Virus record (IMG/VR): IMGVR_UViG_3300020810_000992
Span: 21,300 to 85,299 of that record
DNA: 64,000 nt
Source: a virus
Direction: 5' to 3' (one strand)
Shown here piece after piece: positions 47,823 to 57,788 of this stretch. The notes under the pieces are model-generated. The model ran no database searches and was not told the DNA's origin. It saw only the letters and a program-made list of their open reading frames with translations. Numbering within the stretch: position 1 is the first letter of the stretch; the number at the start of each line of letters is the position of its first letter. A program made the position numbers and the translations under genes.

Positions 47823-49679
47823 ATGGCAAATAGAATACCATTAATTGTTGACAGAGATGATCAAAACAAACTAAAAGAACTTCCGGTAGGTGACAATTTA
47901 AATCTAACAGGAAGTGGAATAGTTGGAGCGGCTAACATTGAGGCAACAGGACTTACTATTGCAGGTGTTAGTTATAATCCATTTAGTGGAAGTTATAATG
48001 ATTTAACAGATAAACCTAATGTAGCCGCTACTACAACAGACTTGCCCGAAGGTGCTAATCAGTATTTTACAAATGAAAGAGTAGATGATAGAGTTGCCGC
48101 AATACTTGTTGAAGGTACTGGTATTGATATTACTTACAATGATTTAACTGGACGTATCACAATTACAAATACTGGTGGTGGTGAAGGTGGTGGAAGTGAT
48201 ATTCCTACAAACTTTACCGGATTAGCATCTAATCAAGTAATGAAGTATAGTACAGCTGATGAGGCCTGGATTAATGGAAGTGTAGCTTATTCTGAAATAC
48301 TAGGAAGACCAACATTTGCATCAGTAGCAACAACAGGTAGTTATAATGATTTAACTAATAAGCCTGATTTGGTTAACGACATTAATGATTTGTCCGATGT
48401 TGATACATTTTCAACAGCACCGACATTAGGACAAGTATTGAAATGGGATGGTAGCAAATGGGCTCCTGCAGATGATATTACATCAGGCGGTGCTGGCTTA
48501 GATGCTACAACATTAAATGGCTTTGCTGGGTCATATTATTTAGACTGGGCAAACTTTACTAACAAACCTACATTGTTTAACGGAGAATGGGGAAATTTAG
48601 TTGGAACTCCAACTACATTATCTGGATACGGAATTACTGATGCTGTTACTACAGCCGGTGATTACACACAAAACGGTAGTGTTACATTTAAAAGCGATAC
48701 TGGTATTATAGTAGGCGCAACTGATAATGTTAAATTGTATGTTAACAATGATGTAATTCTTGCAACAACTTTAAACGATCAGGACTTAGATATTAGAGTT
48801 AAGCCACTTTCCGGTGAAGTTACTGCAATTAAAATCGACACTGGTACACAAAGAATTGGTATTTTTAATTCATCACCTGGACGTAAATTAGATGTAAGTG
48901 GAGATGTTAATGCTACAGAATATTATGGCAGTGGTGCTAACTTAACAGGAATTACATTAGGACAAGTTTTAATTGGGGGTTCTGAAACCAGCAATAGTGT
49001 TAGTTTTGGTAATGTGACACCGTTTACAGCAAATACATACAACTTAGGTGCATCGAACAATCGTTACCAAAATACATATTCAAATTTTTATTACGGTGAC
49101 GGATCTAATCTAACAGGACTTAGTGCAAGTATTGTTTCAGGATTAGCAAGTGTTGCAACAAGCGGAGCATATGCAGACATATCAGGTACTCCAGTACTAG
49201 CAAATATTGCTACATCAGGATCATATGGAGATTTGGTTGGAGCACCGTCAATTCCAACTGATATAACAGACTTAGGTATTAGTGACGGAACTGTTGGACA
49301 AGTACTAACAACTAACGGTGCAGGAGTATTTACATTCCAAGACGCAGGAGATTCGATTGGAAATTTAACTGTAACTAATAGTACAATAACTACAACAGAT
49401 GCGGCGATTACATTTACTGACGATGTAGTGTTTAGCGGATCAGTGAGTGCAGATAGCTTTACTGGTACTGGTACAGGAACTCCTATTATCGATAGTGCGG
49501 CAAGTATTGAGCTACAAGCCGTTGACGCAGTTAAAATTACTACTAGTCCATTACGTTTAGCAAGTTTTACAACTACTGAACGAAATGACTTAACGCCAAG
49601 TAATGGCGATATGATTTATAATACTACTACAAATAAATTCCAAGGCTATGCAAATAGTGTTTGGGTAGATCTACATTAA
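47823..49679 (+). CDS. Tail fibre protein with GSYNDLT repeats
   Basis: 618 residues. It has several copies of a fibre repeat: GSYNDLTDKPN, GSYNDLTNKPD, WANFTNKPT, GAYADISGTP and GSYGDLVGAP, spaced through the chain and alternating with TTL-x-G-type linkers. It ends in ERNDLTPSNGDMIYNTTTNKFQGYANSVWVDL, a common phage fibre C-terminus. The N-terminus binds early in the fibre (DRDDQNKLKELPVGDNL). This is probably the distal or middle part of a receptor-binding fibre. Confidence 0.82.
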   Translation: MANRIPLIVDRDDQNKLKELPVGDNLNLTGSGIVGAANIEATGLTIAGVSYNPFSGSYNDLTDKPNVAATTTDLPEGANQYFTNERVDDRVAAILVEGTGIDITYNDLTGRITITNTGGGEGGGSDIPTNFTGLASNQVMKYSTADEAWINGSVAYSEILGRPTFASVATTGSYNDLTNKPDLVNDINDLSDVDTFSTAPTLGQVLKWDGSKWAPADDITSGGAGLDATTLNGFAGSYYLDWANFTNKPTLFNGEWGNLVGTPTTLSGYGITDAVTTAGDYTQNGSVTFKSDTGIIVGATDNVKLYVNNDVILATTLNDQDLDIRVKPLSGEVTAIKIDTGTQRIGIFNSSPGRKLDVSGDVNATEYYGSGANLTGITLGQVLIGGSETSNSVSFGNVTPFTANTYNLGASNNRYQNTYSNFYYGDGSNLTGLSASIVSGLASVATSGAYADISGTPVLANIATSGSYGDLVGAPSIPTDITDLGISDGTVGQVLTTNGAGVFTFQDAGDSIGNLTVTNSTITTTDAAITFTDDVVFSGSVSADSFTGTGTGTPIIDSAASIELQAVDAVKITTSPLRLASFTTTERNDLTPSNGDMIYNTTTNKFQGYANSVWVDLH

Positions 49680-49688
49680 GGAGTCGCA

Positions 49689-52196
49689 ATGAGCGAACGC
49701 GAATATATTGTTAGCTTGAATCGCGGTGTTGATTATGATTCTTTTTGGAATCAAATTGAAAACACTAGTGAAGACGATGGATTTGTTCCGGCTAGACGAG
49801 TTGATATTGTAAACAACAGAGACGGCAGTTTGAGAAGTTGTCACTATAGTTTAACAGACGAAGAAGCAAAAACTCTTACAAATGACCCTAGAGTTTACAG
49901 TGTAGAAATTCCTCCAGAACAGCGTGACGATATTCAAATTGGGTTGACAGCACAAGAAATAGCCAACTTTAATAAAACTACAGTTGATGCAGGTAATTAT
50001 AGAGACTGGGGTAAAATACGTCATAGCTTTTTAGTTCAACCATATGTTGGAAACGAAACCACTAGTAATTTTCCATATATATTCGATGGCACTGGTGTAG
50101 ATGTTGTAATTCAAGATAGTGGACTACAAGTTGACCATCCAGAGTTTGCTATTGATGATCTTGATATTGATTACAGAAATGGCTCAATTATTGACGTTAT
50201 AGGTGATGGCAGTGATTTCTTCAAACGTGAAGTTACTGTTAACGGTGTAAGAGTTATGGGTGCTGGCACAGTAGGTGGACAAACAGCAGTACCAGATGCA
50301 TGGTTAGAAAAAGTAGCACGTATGTTTGAATTATTTACAGATCCAAATGGTGCAGGCATTAACGAAGAATACCAAAGAAATTTAATTAAAACACTCCGTG
50401 GTGATGCAGGAACTTATCACGCAGGCTTACCAACTATACAAAGAGTAGCAAGAGGTGCAGGAGCAGATTACACTCCAAACTTCTTAACTGATGCAGGTGT
50501 TCTTGCTTGGAACTTAACTAACCTGTTTGATACGACTGTACAAAATGACATGGTATGGTATTTAAACTCAACTGGTGATGGGTATGGCGATGGTGACATT
50601 GACGCACAAGAAGTTATTGAACACGTATTCCACACACTACACATGCACGGGTTACCTGCAGACGATATAAAACTATATCAGTTCTTAGCCGCTGACTGGC
50701 AGACAGGTGATTTGTATGCCGCAATGGAAGAAGCATACGATGCTGGCAAGTGGGATCCATCAGGTTATCAAGAAAATCCAGATGATTGGAAAACAGATGC
50801 AGATGCATTTGAAGTAGCCGCAAAAGAATACTTGTTCCTACTAAACTTTGCTATGTTTGAATACACAGAATTATGGGACGGTGGAAGTCTTGCTCCAGAG
50901 TGGACAGATGATATGCGCACTCAAGCAGGCATTCTAGCAAATAACCCATTAGGTTATGCATTCCATAACACATACATTGCTCCAATTATTAGCAAACCAT
51001 CACTTGCAACAATTAGAAGCATATTCCAAGATGGTAACACACCAGCACAAGACAATCCAGCAATAGCAGGTGGTTCAGGATATGTTGCAGATACAGGATA
51101 TAGAGTACATCAAATAAATTGGGCCGAAGCAAGTGGTTTACCTTTTACACAAAGTTCAAACCATTATAGAGATTATCACGGACACGGCACACATGTTGCA
51201 GGCACAGCCGCAGGATTAAATTTTGGATGGGCAAAAAATGCACGTATATACTCTGTTAAGCTCGCTGGACTGGAAGGGTCTGGAGATAGCGGCACTGGTA
51301 TTAGCACAACATATGCATTTGATTGTATTAAACTTTGGCATAGAAATAAACCCATAGATCCAACGACAGGATTTAAACGCCCTACTATTGTAAACATGAG
51401 TTGGGGTTACAGTGCAGGGTATGGCGATCGTCCGGATGGTGTAAGTGATCTTGTTTATCGCGGTACAACTTACAATCTAGGTAACGATCCAGACTTTAAT
51501 AATACTGCACACCGTACTAGTACATACGGATTTTATCCATATTTTACAAGTAGTGGTTATCGATATCCTGTTAGAATTGGTTCTATTGATGCAGATGTAC
51601 AAGAATTAATTGATGAAGGCATACATGTATGTATTGCCGCAGGAAATAATAGTTTTAAAATAGATGTGCCAGGCGGTGACGATTATGACAATATTGTGTT
51701 TAGTTCAGGAGGAACAGGATTCTATCAAAGAGGAAGTTCACCATATGATGATCAAGCATTTATGGTAGGATGTCTAAGTGCAACTACTGCATCACCCGAA
51801 CAGAAAGTTGGTTTTAGTTCAAACGGTCCAGGAGTTGACATTTATGCGGCTGGTCATAATATTATTAGTGCAAGTAGTAATATTAATCAGATTGGTGGCG
51901 TAACTTATTTTAATAATTCTAGTTTTAAACAAATCAATATTAGCGGAACTAGTATGGCAAGTCCACAAGTATGTGGTTTAGGAGCAATTTATTTACAAGC
52001 AAATCCAGACTGGAGTCCAGCACAATTACGTGATCGTTTACATAAAGACAGTGCATCAACATTAGAAGATGGGGGTCTAACTGATTATGCTGATACTTCA
52101 CAAATTAGTGGAGGTCCTAATAGATTAATGGTAAGTCGATATGGTGTTGTGTCACCATATAATAGTAACTTATATGCTTTAGGCAAAAAGCGGTAA
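49689..52196 (+). CDS. Subtilisin-like serine protease with large insertion
   Basis: 835 residues. Catalytic triad of the S8 family: Asp143 (VIQDSGLQVDHPEF), His499 (YHGHGTHVAGTA) and Ser755 (GTSMASPQVCGLGAI), with the oxyanion Asn in CIAAGNN. Between Asp and His lie 355 residues instead of about 30, with EF-hand-like acidic segments (STGDGYGDGDIDAQE) and Trp-rich helices. The first 120 residues form an inhibitor-like or anchor domain. No signal peptide is seen. The position between fibre genes suggests a virion-associated protease for fibre maturation or for entry. Confidence 0.85.
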   Translation: MSEREYIVSLNRGVDYDSFWNQIENTSEDDGFVPARRVDIVNNRDGSLRSCHYSLTDEEAKTLTNDPRVYSVEIPPEQRDDIQIGLTAQEIANFNKTTVDAGNYRDWGKIRHSFLVQPYVGNETTSNFPYIFDGTGVDVVIQDSGLQVDHPEFAIDDLDIDYRNGSIIDVIGDGSDFFKREVTVNGVRVMGAGTVGGQTAVPDAWLEKVARMFELFTDPNGAGINEEYQRNLIKTLRGDAGTYHAGLPTIQRVARGAGADYTPNFLTDAGVLAWNLTNLFDTTVQNDMVWYLNSTGDGYGDGDIDAQEVIEHVFHTLHMHGLPADDIKLYQFLAADWQTGDLYAAMEEAYDAGKWDPSGYQENPDDWKTDADAFEVAAKEYLFLLNFAMFEYTELWDGGSLAPEWTDDMRTQAGILANNPLGYAFHNTYIAPIISKPSLATIRSIFQDGNTPAQDNPAIAGGSGYVADTGYRVHQINWAEASGLPFTQSSNHYRDYHGHGTHVAGTAAGLNFGWAKNARIYSVKLAGLEGSGDSGTGISTTYAFDCIKLWHRNKPIDPTTGFKRPTIVNMSWGYSAGYGDRPDGVSDLVYRGTTYNLGNDPDFNNTAHRTSTYGFYPYFTSSGYRYPVRIGSIDADVQELIDEGIHVCIAAGNNSFKIDVPGGDDYDNIVFSSGGTGFYQRGSSPYDDQAFMVGCLSATTASPEQKVGFSSNGPGVDIYAAGHNIISASSNINQIGGVTYFNNSSFKQINISGTSMASPQVCGLGAIYLQANPDWSPAQLRDRLHKDSASTLEDGGLTDYADTSQISGGPNRLMVSRYGVVSPYNSNLYALGKKR

Positions 52197-52216
52197 ATAC
52201 TGTATAGGAGCAGAAT

Positions 52217-52918
52217 ATGGCAATACAGACAATTAATATCGGAACAATCGCAAACGACGGAACCGGAGATGACCTTCGTGAAGCGTTTGTAAAAGTTAAT
52301 AATAACTTTTTAGAACTCAATGCAAGAGATCCAGAAAGAACAACAGCCGCAAACTTAGGAGCGTCGGGACAAGGTATATTTGCACAGTTAAATGGTGCAG
52401 AACTACAATTTAAAAAGATTGTTGCAGGCTCAGCTGTTACTCTTGCATCTGATGCTAATACTATTACTATTAATTCTACTGCTACTGGATTGCCTAGTAT
52501 ACAAGTTTTTGCAGATAACAACAATACTATTGTTGATGCTAATAATGATACATTAACTATTGCCGGTGGAAATCTTGTCACTACTAATTTAGTAGGAAAT
52601 ACAATTACTATTGCTTCTGAAACATCTTTAATTACAGACACTAATCCAAGACTTGGTACTAATTTAGACGGTGCTGGAAATAAAATTTATGGTACAAGCG
52701 ATATTGAAAGTAATATTTGGGGCATTGACATTCGTCAAATGGACGGTATACAATCATTTATTAATCAACTTGATTTAGGAGAAGCACTTCCTACATCTTT
52801 TAGTAATGCATTAGAATATCTTTCACGTAATTTAGTTATTGAATTTGACGATGGTACTCAAACATTTACAGCATCAAATGAAGTAACAGCAGATATGGGA
52901 ACACTACCTGTAGCATAA
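52217..52918 (+). CDS. Structural protein with shared anchor motif
   Basis: 233 residues. N-terminus INIGTIANDGTGDDLREAFVKVNNNFLELN is the anchor motif. The rest is beta-rich fibre-like sequence (SIQVFADNNNTIVDANNDTLTIAG) and a helical end with FSNALEYLSRNLVIEFDDG. It is preceded by a GTAAATA late-like box near 52194 and followed by another. It probably attaches at the same site as the other three anchor proteins. Confidence 0.78.
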   Translation: MAIQTINIGTIANDGTGDDLREAFVKVNNNFLELNARDPERTTAANLGASGQGIFAQLNGAELQFKKIVAGSAVTLASDANTITINSTATGLPSIQVFADNNNTIVDANNDTLTIAGGNLVTTNLVGNTITIASETSLITDTNPRLGTNLDGAGNKIYGTSDIESNIWGIDIRQMDGIQSFINQLDLGEALPTSFSNALEYLSRNLVIEFDDGTQTFTASNEVTADMGTLPVA

Positions 52919-52921
52919 ATA
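52914..52921 (+). promoter_or_regulatory. Late-promoter-like box (CATAAATA)
   Basis: CATAAATA overlapping the end of the preceding gene, 18 bp upstream of the 1000-aa gene; AGGAG follows at 52929. Confidence 0.45.
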
Positions 52922-52939
52922 TGTATATAGGAGTAATAC

Positions 52940-55900
52940 ATGGCAAATATCCTTTGGACAGTTAGCACTGGACACAGCTTAGGAACAATTAATGAAAGTA
53001 TTGTACAGACAATTGACTTGCCTGTAGATAATACTGTTGACTCTATTAGATTAATTAGTGGAGATTTACCAGGTGGTTTAAGAATAGAAAATTTAACACT
53101 ATCAGGAACACCATTTGAAGTTAAAGAATTAAAAGATTACGAATTTGTTTTAAGAGCAAAAAAAGGAAATAGAGTAGAAGACATTACTCTAACAATTACA
53201 ATTGACGGTGCTGATGCTCCAATTTGGATTACACCTGAAGGTCCGTTACCGTTAGGACCAAATAATAGATTTTATATTTTAGATAGCAGTCCTGTAGATT
53301 TTCAATTACAAGTTATCGATGCTGATTTGCCAGCAGGTGATAATATTGAATATATTTTAGAAGATGACGGCGGCGAGCTACCACCCGGAATATCATTAGA
53401 TAGAACAACTGGTAAACTTACAGGAATTGTTGAGCCACTGCTGGCGTTGGAACAAAGAGCTAGTGCAGGATTTTTTGACACCAATTTGTTTGGTTCTTTC
53501 CCATATGACTTTGGTATTAAAAGTTTTAATGGATTTGAAAGTTACTATTACGATACAACATTTTACGACTATGCAGTTCCTACTCAAAGTCCTAAAAAAC
53601 TAAACAGAAATTATCAGTTTACTGTTTCAGCAAGTGACGGTGTAACTATTATTAAGCGTAAGTTTCAAATTTACTTAGTTGGTGATGATTTCTTAAGAAC
53701 TGATAATACAATTATGCAAGTTGCAACTGGGTTGTTTACTGCTGATAACACATACTTACGAGCCCCAATTTGGTTAACGCCTAGTGATTTAGGATATCGA
53801 CGTGCTAATAACTATGTAACATTATTCTTAGATGTGTACGATCCAACTAGTAATCAAGGTATTATTAGTTTTACAGTTAAACCGTCAAATGCAGATGGAA
53901 CAGCAAGTATATTACCTCCGGGTATGGAACTTGATAGTATAACTGGTGAGATTGCAGGGCGTGTTCCTTATCAGCCAGCAGTTACGAAAGAATACAAATT
54001 TACAATCGAAGCACTAAGACAGCTTGGTTCTTCATCATCTACTTCTACACAATTTTTTGCAAACAACTTAGGTAAGAGTCCTTGGACTCAAATTAATCCT
54101 CAATTTGAACCAACTGATTTATTTTATCCAGATGACGAAAACAACTTTTCTTTCTCAGACTTTGCTGATAGTTATTTTAATACAGGAAATACTGAAACAG
54201 GTTGGTTAGTGTTTAGCGAAGTTGCGTTAACTGAAGATGATGCAAGTGATAATAAAAATTATGTTGCATTAGATATTGTAGATACAAAAGTTTGGGTTAT
54301 TGAACAAGGTAAAGTTGTTGCTTCTAATGCAGATAGTGCATTAACTAAAATTGAAAAAGGAACAACAGATTATAATAGAGGACAGTTTATTGGCACTATT
54401 GCTAACGTAGGTTATAAGACTTATGATAATAATGGTGCAGTTACAGCTAATAAAGTAGTTACTATTAGTTTTTATAATTATGAAAAACAAGTAACTTCAG
54501 AAATTAATCCTACGGTTGCTAAAGATAAAGAATTTACATTAAAACTATTAGGTGAAGTTGAAAGTGCCATTACATGGAACACACTAAGTGATCTTGGAAA
54601 TCTAAGAGCAAACTTTACATCTACTCTTCGAGTAAATGCATCAAGTAACGTTCCTAATGCTGTTGTATTATATTCACTAAAGTCAGGTAGATTGCCTCCA
54701 GGTATCATATTAGCAATTGATGGACAACTTCAGGGTAAAGTTAGACAGTTTGGTACTGTTGATTTACCTGGATTAACAACTATTGATAAAACTACACAAA
54801 CAACTACTTTTGACGGTGCAACAACAACTATTGATAGAAGTTATACATTTACTGTCGAAGCAAGAGATCAGTTTAACTTTAGTGCTAGAACACAAGAGTT
54901 TACTATTACTACAACAGATCCAGATGATATTTTATATAGTAGTATTACTATGATACCATTGCTTCCTAAAGAACAGAGAAATACATATAGAAACTTTATT
55001 TCTGATCCGACAATCTTTACTCCTGGTAGTATTTATAGACCAAACGATCCAACGTTCGGACTACAGCCAGAAATTAAAGTATTAGCATATGCAGGTATTG
55101 AAACTAAAAACATTAGAGAATATGTTGCGGCTATTGCTAAAAATCATAAGCGAAAAAGTTATAAACTTGGAAATATTAATAAAGCAATAGCAAAAAATGT
55201 TGGAAGTAATGATACAGTTTACGAAATAATTTATGTTGATGTTATTGATCCGGCAGAACCCGATATTGGAAAAACTAAAACTAGTTTTACTGCACAATCT
55301 AAAAACAGAATAACAGTAGATAGTATTCAATATGCAGTTACAGACGACAATACTGGTGTTGGTACAGGCGAAGGATTTTTTGAAATTACACTAAGAGGCG
55401 GTGATGATAGATCTCCGGCATCATCTGGTGTTATTACATTTTATACTAGAAGTGGACCTGTACTATTTACTCCAGGCGGCGGCTTTACATGCGTGTTACA
55501 AAGTGGTCAAGAAGTTACTGTAGCAGACATTAATAACAGTATTAATTCTGATCCTTACAGATTTAGACCAATTAGCAATACTATTAAAATTGACAGCGAT
55601 GCTATCAAAGTTAGTGAGAGTAATGATCAAACTAGGTATATAAGTAATATAACTAATATGAGAGATCGAATTAGAGCAATTGGTAATAATTTAAGAGAAT
55701 TTTATCCGTTGTGGATGCGTACTCCACAGAATGTAGGTGAGCCAGAGTTAGGTTATAAATTAGCAATTCCATTATGCTATTGCTTACCCGGCGAAGCAGA
55801 TAACATTTTATTAAATATTAAAAACAGTAATTTTGATTTTAAAAGTTTAGGTATAGAAATTGAACGTTATAATATTGACAGTACACTAGGTAATAGTAAC

Positions 55901-55942
55901 GAACAATATATTCCGTTCGCAAACTATCAATTCAATGTATAG
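52940..55942 (+). CDS. Large structural protein with Ig-like (He_PIG) repeats
   Basis: 1000 residues. At least four putative Ig/cadherin-like (He_PIG) units are visible by the turn L-P-G/P-G-x-x-L/I...G: LPGGLRIENLTLSGTP, LPPGISLDRTTGKLTG, LPPGMELDSITGEIAG and LPPGIILAIDGQLQG, each followed by a Y-x-F-x-V-x-A-x-D strand. The C-terminal third has fewer repeats and ends in a helical IEIERYNID segment. A baseplate or fibre protein displaying Ig-like domains that could bind surface carbohydrates is likely. Confidence 0.8.
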   Translation: MANILWTVSTGHSLGTINESIVQTIDLPVDNTVDSIRLISGDLPGGLRIENLTLSGTPFEVKELKDYEFVLRAKKGNRVEDITLTITIDGADAPIWITPEGPLPLGPNNRFYILDSSPVDFQLQVIDADLPAGDNIEYILEDDGGELPPGISLDRTTGKLTGIVEPLLALEQRASAGFFDTNLFGSFPYDFGIKSFNGFESYYYDTTFYDYAVPTQSPKKLNRNYQFTVSASDGVTIIKRKFQIYLVGDDFLRTDNTIMQVATGLFTADNTYLRAPIWLTPSDLGYRRANNYVTLFLDVYDPTSNQGIISFTVKPSNADGTASILPPGMELDSITGEIAGRVPYQPAVTKEYKFTIEALRQLGSSSSTSTQFFANNLGKSPWTQINPQFEPTDLFYPDDENNFSFSDFADSYFNTGNTETGWLVFSEVALTEDDASDNKNYVALDIVDTKVWVIEQGKVVASNADSALTKIEKGTTDYNRGQFIGTIANVGYKTYDNNGAVTANKVVTISFYNYEKQVTSEINPTVAKDKEFTLKLLGEVESAITWNTLSDLGNLRANFTSTLRVNASSNVPNAVVLYSLKSGRLPPGIILAIDGQLQGKVRQFGTVDLPGLTTIDKTTQTTTFDGATTTIDRSYTFTVEARDQFNFSARTQEFTITTTDPDDILYSSITMIPLLPKEQRNTYRNFISDPTIFTPGSIYRPNDPTFGLQPEIKVLAYAGIETKNIREYVAAIAKNHKRKSYKLGNINKAIAKNVGSNDTVYEIIYVDVIDPAEPDIGKTKTSFTAQSKNRITVDSIQYAVTDDNTGVGTGEGFFEITLRGGDDRSPASSGVITFYTRSGPVLFTPGGGFTCVLQSGQEVTVADINNSINSDPYRFRPISNTIKIDSDAIKVSESNDQTRYISNITNMRDRIRAIGNNLREFYPLWMRTPQNVGEPELGYKLAIPLCYCLPGEADNILLNIKNSNFDFKSLGIEIERYNIDSTLGNSNEQYIPFANYQFNV

Positions 55943-55946
55943 TGCT

Positions 55947-55954
55947 GATAAATA
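55947..55954 (+). promoter_or_regulatory. Late-promoter-like box (GATAAATA)
   Basis: GATAAATA, 22 bp upstream of ATG 55977; GAGAGGA follows at 55964. Confidence 0.45.
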
Positions 55955-55976
55955 ACAGTACACGAGAGGATTAAAA

Positions 55977-56573
55977 ATGGCAAGTAATATTAATGACACT
56001 GGCGTAAATCAAAACTACCCTGTTGCAGGTGTAGATAACGATTCGCAAGGATTTAGAGATAACTTTTCAGTTATTAGAAGCAATTTTGTAGCGGCAAAGG
56101 CTGAAATTCAAACACTACAAAATACAACTGCACAAGGAGTTACATATAACTCTGAGACAGGAACTAACGATTTTTTGAACAGTACAGTAACAGGTTTAAA
56201 TCTTATTAACAGTACTGAACAATCATATTCAGCACCTGGTACAGTTACTTCTAGTCAAAACGTCAATCTAAGTAGTGGCTTTTATCAATCTTTTACAGTT
56301 GGTGCGGATATTACATTTAACCTAACTGAATGGAACAGTGATACTGGTAAGGCAGGTAGAGTAAGAGTGTATATTAAAAATGACTCTGTACAAAGAACTA
56401 TTACATTTACATCAAATGAAAATGCTGGTACAATCAAACGAGGACCAACTTGGCCTACAGAAGATAGTACTGCCGTAATTGATGTACCTAATACTAAAAC
56501 GTTTGTTTTTGAATTTGTTAGTTTTGATTCAGGCGCAACTGTATATGCCGACTATCTCGGTATATTCGAATAA
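55977..56573 (+). CDS. Structural protein, anchor-like N-terminus
   Basis: 198 residues. The start GVDNDSQGFRDNFSVIRSNF has the same R-x-x-F...NF anchor arrangement as three other genes here, in a more diverged form. The centre is fibre-like, and the last 100 residues form a compact beta domain (SGFYQSFTVGADITFNLTEWNSD...VYADYLGIFE) common at fibre tips and short tail proteins. A late box precedes it. Confidence 0.75.
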   Translation: MASNINDTGVNQNYPVAGVDNDSQGFRDNFSVIRSNFVAAKAEIQTLQNTTAQGVTYNSETGTNDFLNSTVTGLNLINSTEQSYSAPGTVTSSQNVNLSSGFYQSFTVGADITFNLTEWNSDTGKAGRVRVYIKNDSVQRTITFTSNENAGTIKRGPTWPTEDSTAVIDVPNTKTFVFEFVSFDSGATVYADYLGIFE

Positions 56574-56575
56574 AA

Positions 56576-56815
56576 ATGATACATCCTTTTAGTGAAGATA
56601 CAAAAAATTTAACAGTCCAGCAGTGTTACGATAAAATTGCTGAACTATCAAATAAGTACTTTGTTACACAAAATCCTCAGCTACGCGAACAAATTTCTAC
56701 ATTTATAGAATATTACAAACAAGAAGCTATTACCAAAGAAGCACAATTACGAATTGAGCAACAAAATCAAGATAATGGCAATTTAGATCTTGACAGTTTG
56801 ATTAATATCAGTTAA
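56576..56815 (+). CDS. Conserved small phage protein, 79 aa
   Basis: 79 residues, 2 bp after the preceding stop. Helical, Gln/Glu/Lys-rich, with LTVQQCYDKIAELSNKYF and a second helix QLREQISTFIEYYKQEA. It resembles small conserved proteins that close the structural block in T4-like marine phages. The role is not known. Confidence 0.5.
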   Translation: MIHPFSEDTKNLTVQQCYDKIAELSNKYFVTQNPQLREQISTFIEYYKQEAITKEAQLRIEQQNQDNGNLDLDSLINIS

Positions 56816-56824
56816 ACTGTATAC

Positions 56825-57349
56825 ATGATTATGAAAACAGATTCTTTAGGAATACCACGATTCTCAAATCGCGACTTAATCGATATGATCTATAGTGGTC
56901 ATGTGGATAAAGTACACGTTGTACTATGTGATCCAAGTGATGACGTAGATAAATTTAATTCTGCAATGGAAGAACAAGGTATGAATCCATTGCAAAAGTA
57001 TATTCCATTGGATGTAGATCAAAAGACTTTTGACGGTGTATGCCAAAGTGAATGGTTTATGCCACAAGAGTATAAAGAACTTGATGTCTATAGTTTTGTA
57101 ATGAACAAAGCAGGTGATGATTTAGCAGAATTAAAAAGAGTTGAAGAAGAACTTGCACAGTTTAAAGTACGAGGCATGACTAACTTACTACGTTACATGA
57201 TCTATCTTGTAGACTTTATGCGTGAGAATAACATTGTATGGGGTGTAGGACGTGGATCAAGTGTAGCAAGTTATGTGCTGTATTTGATAGGTGTACATCG
57301 TATTAATTCAATCCAGTTTGACCTGGATTGGCGTGAGTTCCTTAGATAA
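56825..57349 (+). CDS. DnaE-like (DNA polymerase III alpha) fragment
   Basis: 174 residues. The C-terminal half, FMRENNIVWGVGRGSSVASYVLYLIGV and INSIQFDLDWREFL, matches the DnaE palm segment with GRGSAAGS (GRGSS at 142-146), which sits just before the catalytic acidic residues. The protein stops right after this segment, so it lacks the catalytic Asp pair and cannot be a polymerase alone. The N-terminal half has some PHP-linker-like features but is short. It may be a domesticated polymerase piece. Spaced 9 bp from the previous gene and 35 bp before the next. Confidence 0.72.
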   Translation: MIMKTDSLGIPRFSNRDLIDMIYSGHVDKVHVVLCDPSDDVDKFNSAMEEQGMNPLQKYIPLDVDQKTFDGVCQSEWFMPQEYKELDVYSFVMNKAGDDLAELKRVEEELAQFKVRGMTNLLRYMIYLVDFMRENNIVWGVGRGSSVASYVLYLIGVHRINSIQFDLDWREFLR

Positions 57350-57384
57350 GTACAGTATAATAAACCTTTAACAGGAGAAATAAA

Positions 57385-57780
57385 ATGGCAGTACAACAAA
57401 AGGGTCGTAAGCAATATAGAACAATGACAGGTAAAGTTATTGATATGGATTTGCTTAGACAAAGAAATGAACTAACTCCAGCTGTAGGCAATGCTCGTGT
57501 AAATGCACGTGGCGACGAACTAGGCCCAGGCGGAAAAATTATTAAGAAGCGTGAAGAGTTGCTTCGAGATTATTATGCAGAAAATGTCGAACCTACTGAG
57601 TTTGAACAGCCTGCACCTAAAGAAAAAGCTGAAGAAACAGCAGAACCACAAAACACTGTAGAAGTAGAGCAACCAACAAGTAGAAGTACAAAAGCTCAAC
57701 CTGGAAAAACTAAGGCCGAATCAAAAACTCAAGACGATTGGGTTGAAGACGATGACGGCAACTTTGTACCAAAAGGATAA
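57385..57780 (+). CDS. Conserved T4-like phage protein, basic/disordered
   Basis: 131 residues with AGGAGA upstream. The N-terminal half is well conserved-looking (GKVIDMDLLRQRNELTPAVGNARVNARGDELGPGGKIIKKREELLRDYY), followed by a Glu/Pro/Thr-rich disordered half and a final DDWVEDDDGNFVPKG. Similar proteins occur in marine T4-like phages near structural or head genes. Function is unknown. Confidence 0.6.
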   Translation: MAVQQKGRKQYRTMTGKVIDMDLLRQRNELTPAVGNARVNARGDELGPGGKIIKKREELLRDYYAENVEPTEFEQPAPKEKAEETAEPQNTVEVEQPTSRSTKAQPGKTKAESKTQDDWVEDDDGNFVPKG

Positions 57781-57788
57781 AGAAGAAA

